Below, one piece after another: positions 55,002-62,047 of a DNA stretch of 64,000 nucleotides. A program made the position numbers and the translations under genes. The notes under the pieces were generated by a model that ran no database searches, was not told where the DNA came from, and saw only the letters and a list, made by a program, of their open reading frames with translations. Source of the DNA: UBA8941 sp963780545 (lineage in GTDB: Archaea > Thermoproteota > Bathyarchaeia > TCS64); the NCBI GenBank assembly GCA_963780545.1, contig CAWACK010000001.1, positions 1 to 64,000 on the forward strand, given 5' to 3'. Each line of letters opens with the position of its first letter. Position 1 is the stretch's first letter.

Positions 55002-55021
55002 GGGCGCTTAGTTCAGCGGTA
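55002..55021 (+). repeat. 5' tRNA-like fragment (possible attachment-site remnant)
   Basis: GGGCGCTTAGTTCAGCGGTA matches the first 20 bases of the tRNA-Ala at 58384-58459 in 18 positions, but in opposite orientation, and is not followed by an anticodon arm that I can fold. It lies about 65 bases before the recombinase gene. It may be a broken tRNA or an att-like site; the acceptor/D-arm similarity alone could also be partly generic. Confidence 0.5.
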
Positions 55022-55057
55022 ACAAAGACGGGAATGACCGTAGGTTCAAGGAACAAC

Positions 55058-55063
55058 TTATAT
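55058..55063 (+). promoter_or_regulatory. TATA box of the zinc-ribbon recombinase
   Basis: TTATAT is centred 27 bases upstream of ATG 55087, giving a probably leaderless transcript that starts within the tail of the tRNA-like fragment region. Confidence 0.45.
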
Positions 55064-55086
55064 CTCGTAACGCGTTCATCTACGGC

Positions 55087-56733
55087 ATGGCGCGTATATT
55101 CGACTACGCTGAGGAGGCTCAAGCTGAAAGAAGCTACACCCTCCACCGTTCCCCGAAGTCGAATGAGGAGAAACTGCGGTGGTTAGCCGCACAGCCGGCG
55201 ATACTGCAGTGGTTCAGGAAACACCCCCAATACGCCGAGGACAGCGCACAGACGGTCAGCTTCTACATCTACGACTTCATAGACTACCTCAGAGTAGACG
55301 ATGGTAGCCCGTTGAAAGGCTGTGGCACATTCGAGGAAATGCTTACGCGAATCGAGGACCTGAAGGCGCGTGACCAGAACAAGATCAGCCAATACCTCTT
55401 CGGCTGGGTTAACCTGATGAAGATCACCCGAAACAGTAAAAGCACATATTATAACAAGATTCGGAGCCTCTTCAAGTACAACATACACTCGATGGTCTTC
55501 CCGGAGAACGAGAGACTACCGTGGACCGAGGACACCTCAGACCTGCGCCAGCACAACGAGTTCAGCAAACAGCACCTGGTCAAGATACTCAGCGCAGTTA
55601 ACGATCCCCTGTGGCGAAGCGTGTTCCTAGCCAAGCACCAAGCCATGTTCGGTGAGGTCGAGCTAATCCAGTTCAACGAGATCGGGTGGAGCCTCATCAA
55701 GGACCAGTACTCTAAGGGTGAGAGCGTTAATCACCGTAAGGATTGCGCCGTATTCATCATGCCTCCCAGACCCAAGATCAAGGGCAGAGGAGCCTTACCC
55801 TACGTGACATCCCTCGAGGCTGACGCTATGAAGGCTCTCAAGCATTACATCGAGAGTGTGAGAGGAATACCCAAGGAAGGTGAGCCAATATGGACCACAA
55901 CGAAGGGAAACCCCATATCAACGCGAGGCATGAGGGAGGCGTGGAACCGCTACGCGAGACTGAGCGGCGTGGTCAAACCCTACACCCCCACATGCCCCCA
56001 ATGCGGTGGAAATCTACGCCTCAAGAAACCCCTCCTAGAAGATGGGAGACGCCCACACTACTGGCACTGCCGATCATGCAAGAAGAGCTACAAGAGAAGT
56101 GAACTTGATCGTGAACCCACCCAGCGTGAACTAAGCCGAATCAGGTACGACTTCGGGCTACATGAAATGAGCCGGGACATACCCGCCTCAGAGCTACAGA
56201 TCGCGGCGTATAGAACAGGCACACCCCTATGGGTAGCAAACTTACGTATGGGCGACACGTCGAAGGTTGACAGCAACGGCTACCAGCGAAGCATGCAGAA
56301 AGACCATCGATTCGCAGAGGAGATTTTCAGCAAACTCTCACCGTGGCTCAACGTGATCAGTGAGACACCGGATAAAGTTGACCTAACGGAGGTTGAGAGC
56401 ATAAAGAAGAGGCTGGTTGAGGTTGAGAGCAACAGGGAGGCTGAGTTACAGAGGGTTAGGAACGAGGTACGCGCTGAGATGCGAGGGTTCTTGGAAGACT
56501 TTAAAGCAGCCTACGGTCTGGACAGGGTTGACCCAACGAAGCCGAAGGAGCTACGGGTTCAGGTCAAGAACGATGGATCCCTCTTCATTGGCGCGACTAA
56601 CTTCAACACCGGCGATGAGGCGAAGGATGAGGTGAATGAGTTAGTCAGGGGATTGGGAGAGAAAGGCGTCGAGGTAACGACGAAGTACGAGGATACTAAT
56701 GACCCCAGTCCTCAGAAAAAGAAGAGAGGCTAA
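55087..56733 (+). CDS. tyrosine-recombinase-like protein with inserted zinc ribbon
   Basis: The 548-aa protein has an N-terminal SAM-like core-binding region (about 30-170; SAQTVSFYIYDFIDYL), and a C-terminal part that looks like a tyrosine-recombinase catalytic domain: RGALPYVTSLEADAMKAL (Lys hairpin), YDFGLHEMSRDIP (His...Arg box), VANLRMGDTSKVDSNGYQR with a terminal Tyr. The first catalytic Arg is not evident (MFGEVELIQF). Between these, about residues 300-340, a C4 zinc ribbon CPQCGG ... CRSCKK is inserted. A coiled coil (VESIKKRLVEVESNREAELQ) and a charged tail follow. It may integrate DNA or be a domesticated DNA-binding derivative. Confidence 0.65.
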   Translation: MARIFDYAEEAQAERSYTLHRSPKSNEEKLRWLAAQPAILQWFRKHPQYAEDSAQTVSFYIYDFIDYLRVDDGSPLKGCGTFEEMLTRIEDLKARDQNKISQYLFGWVNLMKITRNSKSTYYNKIRSLFKYNIHSMVFPENERLPWTEDTSDLRQHNEFSKQHLVKILSAVNDPLWRSVFLAKHQAMFGEVELIQFNEIGWSLIKDQYSKGESVNHRKDCAVFIMPPRPKIKGRGALPYVTSLEADAMKALKHYIESVRGIPKEGEPIWTTTKGNPISTRGMREAWNRYARLSGVVKPYTPTCPQCGGNLRLKKPLLEDGRRPHYWHCRSCKKSYKRSELDREPTQRELSRIRYDFGLHEMSRDIPASELQIAAYRTGTPLWVANLRMGDTSKVDSNGYQRSMQKDHRFAEEIFSKLSPWLNVISETPDKVDLTEVESIKKRLVEVESNREAELQRVRNEVRAEMRGFLEDFKAAYGLDRVDPTKPKELRVQVKNDGSLFIGATNFNTGDEAKDEVNELVRGLGEKGVEVTTKYEDTNDPSPQKKKRG

Positions 56734-56800
56734 CACACGTGCGCCAGCATGCGCGACTCATATGCCATCCTTATTAGTATGTTTTTATACTAACTTACCT

Positions 56801-57178
56801 ATGGTGAAGCCCAAGATAACAATCAAGAAGGTGAAGGGACACAGATATCTCCAGCTCACCGACATCTACGGTAACCTCATCCACATAGGCAACGCCGACG
56901 ACGTCGATAACTGGATGACAGCCATCACCGCACTAGGCGACCAATACCACGCTTTAACCCTCCTAGAAGCCCTAGCACTCGATAAAGACAAGACAGTCGA
57001 AGCGTTAAGAGGGTGGAAACTCACCTACCGCTACGGCCCCGCATGGGACAAATACTGCGAGAAGCGAATCCAGAAGAAACTTCAACAAAAATTCCTCTTT
57101 AGGATAATAGAAAATGACATGCACAACAAAGCCGATCATACACTCCTGCAAGAGGTAGAGGACGAAAAAAAAGGCTAG
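56801..57178 (+). CDS. hypothetical protein downstream of the recombinase
   Basis: Starting at ATG 56801 (MVKPKITIKKVKGHRYLQLT), the 125-aa product is basic, with a strand-rich start (YGNLIHIGNADDVDNW) and a helical remainder that ends in a Lys/Glu-rich tail. The beginning looks like the entry of transposase-type or integrase-associated proteins that describe ligand-of-DNA domains (KVKGHRYLQ), but I do not recognise a family. It follows the recombinase by 67 bases on the same strand and may belong to the same element. Confidence 0.5.
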   Translation: MVKPKITIKKVKGHRYLQLTDIYGNLIHIGNADDVDNWMTAITALGDQYHALTLLEALALDKDKTVEALRGWKLTYRYGPAWDKYCEKRIQKKLQQKFLFRIIENDMHNKADHTLLQEVEDEKKG

Positions 57179-57254
57179 AAGCGAATAGCGAATCCTCAAA
57201 TAAGCTCGACATATCTCCCGAATGGGTTGAATTAATGCAACTCTACATCAAATA

Positions 57255-57290
57255 AGGCACACAATGCGCTCGCTCGCGTGATGTGTGCCT
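57255..57290. repeat. inverted repeat, perfect 9-bp arms
   Basis: AGGCACACA (57255-57263) and TGTGTGCCT (57282-57290) are exact complements around an 18-base GC-rich centre (TGCGCTCGCTCGCG within it). It sits just after the 56801 gene and before the recombinase remnant, and could be a terminator hairpin, an operator or a recombination site. Confidence 0.65.
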
Positions 57291-57446
57291 AATGACCTAC
57301 TAATCCCACCTATCCTAGGATAGATGGCTTGTGGGGGTGGCAGAGTTCTTCCACATTTGACAACTATATTATACCTGATAAGGTCGAGACGAAGAGAAAG
57401 GTACGAGATGTTCACCCCTATTTCAAAGAGAAGAGATAGACGAAAT

Positions 57447-57916
57447 CTACTCCTCGATGATCTCCTCATGTCTGATTCCAGCCTTCCAAGTATCGTTGAT
57501 CCTTCCCCTACGGGCGGTCTGAAACCCACCTCTCCGTTTCTTGATACCAGCCGCCTTACGGATCTAGGTGAAGCTCAGAGAGAGCATGCCGCGTCATACG
57601 GCCGCCTGATCTGGTCACGAAGAGGCGCGCGTGCTCGTGGCCTAGTCTCTTGAAGAAGCTCTTCAAAACGAAGTACCTGTTCCGAACTGTGTCGGTGTTA
57701 CACGTCGACCTACAATCATACAGGTAAGATTCCACGGCCCTGTGGCTAAGGGGAGAGTATGTTCTTTGCTCCGCGTAACCAATGTAGGTGTTGAGGATCG
57801 AATGGTAGAAGTTTATAGTAGCCTTCTTCTTGTCATCTTTCAGTAGGGCCTTTTCAAACTGTTTGATGAGCTCCTCGGATGCCGGCGTCAGAGTAACCTG
57901 CGCTTCAACGAGTCAT
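57447..57916 (-). pseudogene. remnant of a tyrosine recombinase with internal deletion
   Basis: On the minus strand a decayed relative of the 343-aa recombinase can be read. The N-terminal part (ASEELIKQFEKALL, SPLSHRAVESYLYD, RNRYFVLKSFFKRLGH) aligns with residues about 8-92 of the intact protein (FSRRAVEGYLF, RGRYFILKCFFESMGH). It then jumps directly to LFVTRSGGRMTRHALSELH, the counterpart of FFVTRSGDRITPHALSELH, so about 150 residues including the first catalytic Arg are gone. A frameshift follows and the end GGFQTARRGRINDTWKAG is in another frame before a stop. The start is near ATG 57916 or TTG 57908, also out of frame. Confidence 0.8.
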
Positions 57917-58054
57917 CCCACCGAGACAGGCTTCGGCCTCCTCCCATGGGAAATCCTGTTCACAGGTTCCTCCAGGGAGCAAGATTATATTATATAAAGA
58001 ACAGGCATAATTCAACACGACTCCCATCGATGTGTTTTGCCCACGATCATGGAT

Positions 58055-58086
58055 AACCTCATTAAATTTTTGTTTAATGAGGTTAC
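58055..58086. repeat. perfect 13-bp hairpin
   Basis: TAACCTCATTAAA (58055-58067) and TTTAATGAGGTTA (58074-58086) are exact complements around a six-base loop TTTTTG. It lies upstream of the recombinase remnant and next to the 42-bp tandem repeat. An operator, transcript hairpin or replication structure is possible. Confidence 0.75.
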
Positions 58087-58094
58087 CTTTCATC

Positions 58095-58178
58095 TATGGC
58101 CTACCTAGCCTAGGTAACCTACCAAATCAATCTTGATATGGCCTACCTAGCCTATCTAACCTACCACACCCATCTTGA
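58095..58178. repeat. tandem pair of 42-bp direct repeats
   Basis: Units at 58095-58136 and 58137-58178 match at 37 of 42 positions and start TATGGCCTACCTAGCCTA. Within each unit CCTA recurs several times. They abut the hairpin at 58055-58086. Iterons of an integrated replicon or a regulator array are possible readings. Confidence 0.75.
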
Positions 58179-58383
58179 CCATTAAAAGAACCTTAAATGG
58201 TCATCTGTGCAGTCAAGAAGGTGATATCAGTAGCCAATAGGTTATGGCTAATTCATGCATTTGTAACTTCCCTTACGAACCGCCACCACAATGTGACACA
58301 CTGACTACTTCTAACATTAATCCTCGGATATCCATAAACCGCCTATGCTTAATATTGTCCGACGGCTAATGAGGCATTTTGGA

Positions 58384-58459
58384 TGGTGGACGCTGGGGGA
58401 TTTGAACCCCCGACCTCTCGGATGCGAACCGAGCGTTCATACCACTGGACTAAGCGCCC
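58384..58459 (-). tRNA. tRNA-Ala (anticodon CGC), CCA encoded
   Basis: On the minus strand the acceptor GGGCGCT (from 58459) pairs with AGCGTCC, including the G3-U70 pair that marks tRNA-Ala. The anticodon stem CTCGG/CCGAG encloses TTCGCAT, giving CGC. The T-arm GGGGGTTCAAATCCCCC is present, and discriminator A and CCA (58384-58386) are encoded. No intron. It sits in the middle of the recombinase-rich segment. Confidence 0.92.
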
Positions 58460-58497
58460 TACGCCCACCTCTTTTCATCTCTAAGAGATAAAAACCT

Positions 58498-58776
58498 TTA
58501 TCGGAATATTTTCGCATCTACGTAACTCATCCTCCCCTGATTTCCGTTTGTGCTTTGATCTCTAGGAACCTCAGTTTTAGTCATATAATCATCTTTGGAC
58601 TCAATCTTCTTTAGTCGTTTTTCAAGTTCCGATGCTCGGATGATCAGTTCCTGAAATATTGGAGGGAATCGGGCGACGCAAAAAATGTCGATGATTCCTC
58701 CGACCTGTCCTGTACACATTATTTCACTAATAATAATTATTGCTACAAATAATTCGGTAAGGATTTTTTGGTGCAT
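58498..58776 (-). CDS. small protein with hydrophobic N-terminus
   Basis: The 92-aa frame begins with a hydrophobic stretch (ILTELFVAIIIISEIMC), then a helix with coiled-coil character (IRASELEKRLKKIESKDDY). It could be a membrane-attached regulatory protein of the accessory region. I do not recognise it. It is only 38 bases from the 5' end of tRNA-Ala and its confidence is limited. Confidence 0.35.
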   Translation of the reverse strand: MHQKILTELFVAIIIISEIMCTGQVGGIIDIFCVARFPPIFQELIIRASELEKRLKKIESKDDYMTKTEVPRDQSTNGNQGRMSYVDAKIFR

Positions 58777-58886
58777 GAGGGTTCTGTCAGATCTTCATCG
58801 GATTTATTGTCCTGTAAAAATTCGTTACAAGGGCTGGGTGGAGAAGTGTAGGCGAATGCGCGTTCCTCCGGAACCCGTTGAGATTG

Positions 58887-59069
58887 ATGCCTTTGCCGGA
58901 TTATACGCGCGCGCCGCGTTACCCTGAGGAGTTCAGGGAGGTGATTGTGGGGGCTGTGAACCGTTACTATGACGTGGTTGCCGGCGATAAGGATCGGAAG
59001 ATTGAGCGGGAGCGTCTGGATCGTTGTCGTGAACTGACTGAGAGACTTAGATCACTTAAAAAGTTGTGA
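58887..59069 (+). CDS. small helical basic protein
   Basis: From ATG 58887 the 60-codon frame encodes MPLPDYTRAPRYPEEFREVI and a charged helix KDRKIERERLDRCRELTERL. An overlapping frame ends at 58927 with YKGWVEKCRRMRVPPEPVEI and may be the first half of a frameshifted longer protein. GC-rich codon use contrasts with the AT-rich sequence around it, which supports coding, but the family is unknown. Confidence 0.4.
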   Translation: MPLPDYTRAPRYPEEFREVIVGAVNRYYDVVAGDKDRKIERERLDRCRELTERLRSLKKL

Positions 59070-59493
59070 TTTTTCTTGCGCCCACTAGAGGTTGAATAAA
59101 CCCAATTTGATCATAGTATCCTACCCGAGTTGATTTAGATTTGGAGATTTTTCCTGAAACTGTTCTATGTGACTTATTACTATTATCTGCGGGAAGCTTT
59201 GACTCGACTCCATAGTGCTCTTTCGAGATAGGGCAGATGATCCAATTAGGTGGGCTACTTAGGATAGGTATCCTATTCATGCACTCTCAGCAAGCTTATC
59301 ATTATTATAGATAAATATAATGAGGTTGTCTTATATGTTGGGCGTTGCTTAACTGAATTGGGGTAGTCCGGATCATGACCATTATATTATATAAGTTAAG
59401 GCAGTCCTCCACGGAACATCTTATCCAGGTTCCCCCGATCAAAGGGGTGACAACGAGCAGGTCGTCAATTTAGCTCGATCAGAGAGGGTCTCG
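59070..59493. other. 424-base region upstream of the recombinase
   Basis: No gene is supported. It holds a strong AT box ATTATATTATATAAG (about 59383-59397), about 100 bases before ATG 59494, then a CCCC/GGGG hairpin (59433-59448 region) in the leader. A similar ATATAATATAA box lies before the decayed relative near 57990, consistent with duplication including the promoter. Confidence 0.45.
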
Positions 59494-60525
59494 ATGAAAA
59501 GTAGATTTATTCTCCTCCCGACCTCCGAAGCCCTCATAGAGCGGTTCGTAAAGTTTCTCATTCACAACGGTAAGGCGGAGTCGACCATCTCGCATTACCG
59601 ATCCATCCTTACCTCCTACATGAGCTACACGGAACACGAAGTCTACGACCCATTCAGCCGCAGGGCCGTCGAGGGCTACTTGTTCAACAAGAGGAGGAGC
59701 GGATGCAACTCTAACACTCTTCGAGGTAGATATTTCATCCTGAAGTGCTTCTTCGAGAGCATGGGGCACGATAAGGATTGGACCTTTAATAAAATTGACG
59801 TGCCTCCAGAGCTGAATAAGAAGGCCAACCTCAAACCGGCTCTGGACCAGTCTGAGATGTACCGCCTCGAGGAGACGGCTCGAGGCCGATGCTTCAAGAA
59901 CCGGACATCCTTCACAAGGCTGAGGAATGTGGCAATAGCCCTTCTCAACGATGAACTGGGACTCAGACGCGTCGAGATTGCTAACCTCGACTTCGACGAT
60001 GTTCACATCACCCCCGAGGCCGAGTACCCAATCGATAGACTCCGGGCCCTCACAGATGCGGAGATGGAATTTGTGAGGATCAAGATGTTCCACCATCATC
60101 TCCATATTCGGGTGGATAAGAGACGTGAAGGGGTTGTAAGAGAGGTGAGCCCGAAGACTGTTCGTGCGTTGCAGGAGTATGCAGCTACTAGGCTCAGGAG
60201 CCGCACCTGGCGCTATAAGAAAAAGTATGGTGATGAGGCGGCTTTCTTTGTCACCAGGTCGGGTGACCGCATTACTCCGCATGCTCTGTCCGAACTTCAT
60301 CTCTCGTTACGTAAAGCGGCGGGGATTGAGAAGCGTGGGGCTGGTTTTCAGGCCGCCCGCAGGGGAAGGATCACCGATACTTGGAGGGCAGGGTTAAGTC
60401 ACGAGGAGATCACTGCCGAGTGGGGTCTACAAAGTCTTTCAACGCTAGATAACATACTTGTTCCCGATAAGGAAGAAACCAAGAAGAAGATAAGAAAAAT
60501 CAACCCCTATTTTGATTTGAAATAA
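59494..60525 (+). CDS. tyrosine-recombinase (phage-integrase-type) protein
   Basis: The 343-aa protein has a SAM-like core-binding N-domain (FVKFLIHNGKAESTISHYRS; RGRYFILKCFFESMG) and a catalytic-type C-domain. Box I is clear (LLNDELGLRRVEIANLDFDDV, first Arg), the hairpin Lys is in VDKRREGVVREVSP, and the second box reads GFQAARRGRITDTWRAGLSHE, where Gln replaces the usual His. The terminal region TLDNILVP lacks Tyr at the expected place; the only late Tyr is in NPYFDLK. It may be an atypical recombinase clade. GAGAGG precedes ATG 59494. A decayed relative lies at 57447-57916. Confidence 0.75.
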   Translation: MKSRFILLPTSEALIERFVKFLIHNGKAESTISHYRSILTSYMSYTEHEVYDPFSRRAVEGYLFNKRRSGCNSNTLRGRYFILKCFFESMGHDKDWTFNKIDVPPELNKKANLKPALDQSEMYRLEETARGRCFKNRTSFTRLRNVAIALLNDELGLRRVEIANLDFDDVHITPEAEYPIDRLRALTDAEMEFVRIKMFHHHLHIRVDKRREGVVREVSPKTVRALQEYAATRLRSRTWRYKKKYGDEAAFFVTRSGDRITPHALSELHLSLRKAAGIEKRGAGFQAARRGRITDTWRAGLSHEEITAEWGLQSLSTLDNILVPDKEETKKKIRKINPYFDLK

Positions 60526-60923
60526 TATAAATGCGCGCGCAACCGAAATGGTTTGAATCTCTGGCAATACAATCACTAGATTAGTATCAGGTAGAAGTGA
60601 AGATAAGATTATGCCCCCAAACCCAAACCCCGACATTCAGTGCGCACCTTCTTCAATAGATACGCGCATATGAAAATATAGCGCGCCTATATGAAGTCGT
60701 ATTTAGACTTACCCCCCTCAACCCCGCCGTGAAAACACCTGAATGCGCCTATCCGCCCACACCTAGGGCATTATGACACTGCGCCACCAGGCAACTCCAA
60801 TCGCGCGCGCTCCTATGAGAAAATTTTTAGGAGCCCCGGTGCCCGGGCAGCATCCACCTAGTTCCGCAGACCATCTAGTGCTCTCTTACCCATGTTGGAA
60901 GTTTTCTCTTAACCAATCCCACA
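60526..60923. other. 398-base intergenic region with GC-alternating tracts
   Basis: I see no gene. It has GCGCGC tracts at 60533-60540, 60681-60686 and 60803-60810, and a dyad ATATAG-CGCGC-CTATAT at 60676-60692. The IS110-type remnant begins at its right edge. Confidence 0.5.
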
Positions 60924-61484
60924 TCAGCGTCTACGATAAGGCTCGTTCCTGCTCAACATGAAGAACATGATCCGAGCCATCTCGTGGGCAACAGCCACTA
61001 TAGCGCACCCGGCGCCCCTACGCCTCGACACACGCTATACAATCCTCCGAGCCTAGGATCATGCCTAACAGCCGTCTGAGCCGACTCCACCAAAGCCCAC
61101 CTCAGCCTCTTATTACCGGGACCCGAGACGCCCCCAATCCTGGTCTTCTCCCCGGACTGGTGAACGCTCGGCACAAGCCCCATCCACGACGCGAACTCCT
61201 TGTCGCCGCGGAACCGGCCGACGTCGCCGACCTCCGACACGACGAGCATCGCGGTAAAGTACCCTACACCTGTCATCGTCATAAGGAGCCGCACACGCCG
61301 GTCCTCCGCCGCGAGGACCGCAATCTTCTCCTCGATGAGCGTGACCTGGGCGTCCACAGCCTCCAGAACAGCGAGGTCGCTTCGGAGTATGGCGTCATCC
61401 ATGAAGCCGAGGTTCAGCCCTCTAAGCCACGCGATGTTGTCCTTGCTGAAGGCCGTCGTGCCGGGCATCCTGAGACCATGCTTG
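60924..61484 (-). pseudogene. IS110-family transposase, C-terminal remnant
   Basis: On the minus strand the C-terminal half of an IS110/IS1111-type transposase is readable: HGLRMPGTTAFSKDNIAWL, a helix with LAVLEAVDAQVTLIEEKIAVL, then LLMTMTGVGYFTAMLVVSEV, FASWMGLVPSVHQSGEK and GPGNKRLRWALVESAQ of the Transposase_20 domain. A frameshift near 61010 separates the last part (RRGAGCAIVAVAHEMARIMF, stop at 60924). The N-terminal DEDD catalytic domain is missing; the sequence breaks off near 61485, where a different transposase starts on the other strand. Confidence 0.8.
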
Positions 61485-62047
61485 TCAAGCAGCCCGACGC
61501 CGACGCCATGGTCGGCAGGAACGGACGCTTCTACGGCCTCGGATACAAGCTTCACGTCGCCGTGGACCACTGCAGCGTGCTCCCTCTCGCCACCCTGCTG
61601 GCTCCCGCTAATGACAACGAGAAGAAGCATGCGCAGCCCCTCGTAGAGAGGACCAGGATAGTCCTCGGTAAGGCTGGTGCTAGGCTGAGGAGCCTTGTGG
61701 CGGACAGTCAGTACAGCAGCAGGAAGGTTAGGGGTCTCGCGGAGGACTCGGTGATCCCTTACACGTCTAATCAGTCGGCTGGTGGGGATGCGCTGAGGGT
61801 TGACAGGAGGTTCAGGACATATGGCCCCGCGGGGCTGGTGGTTGAGTATCATAAGCGGCCGTTGGTGGAGTCGGTTTTCAGCTTCCTGAAGGACCAGTAT
61901 GGGCTCCGGGTGAACAACGTGAGGGGTCTGGTGAACGTGTCGGTGTACGCGTTGCTGAGCTTGCTGTGTCATGTGCTGGGTAGGGAGGCGGCTGAGAACG
62001 TGGGTAGGCCGGATAAGGCGTTGTCGCCGACGTTTTTCAATACTTGA
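61485..62047 (+). pseudogene. IS4/IS5-type DDE transposase, C-terminal remnant
   Basis: The plus strand from about 61485 encodes the C-terminal half of a DDE transposase: DADAMVGRNGRFYGLGYKLH, HCSVLPLATLLAPANDNEK, LRSLVADSQYSSRKVRGL (second Asp), VEYHKRPLVESVFSFLKDQY with the Glu region, and VYALLSLLCHVLGREA. The first catalytic Asp and N-terminus are absent. The open frame further upstream (61061-61484) is only the antisense shadow of the IS110 remnant. Confidence 0.78.

Noticed and set aside
55002..55080. Complete tRNA gene upstream of the recombinase
   Set aside because: The acceptor/D-arm-like start is good, but no anticodon stem with a seven-base loop or matching 3' acceptor strand can be folded.
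57905..58093. 62-aa minus-strand frame upstream of the recombinase remnant
   Set aside because: It consists of the promoter region and one arm of the 58055-58086 hairpin, and has no coding character.
58095..58178. Possible CRISPR-like repeats
   Set aside because: Only two units, directly adjacent with no spacer, and no cas gene in the window.
58775..58927. Plus-strand frame ahead of 58887
   Set aside because: It may be the first half of a frameshifted gene, but on its own there is not enough support; mentioned under the 58887 entry.
59056..59280. 74-aa minus-strand open frame
   Set aside because: The composition looks vaguely protein-like but there is no promoter, ribosome site or recognisable motif, and it overlaps the end of the 58887 frame.
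61061..61484. N-terminal part of the long plus-strand open frame in the IS region
   Set aside because: It is the antisense of the IS110-type remnant, whose minus-strand translation has clear family motifs; only the part after about 61485 is coding on the plus strand.
61485..61972. N-terminal part of the long minus-strand open frame
   Set aside because: It is antisense to the DDE transposase remnant and is Gln/His/Pro-rich without family character.
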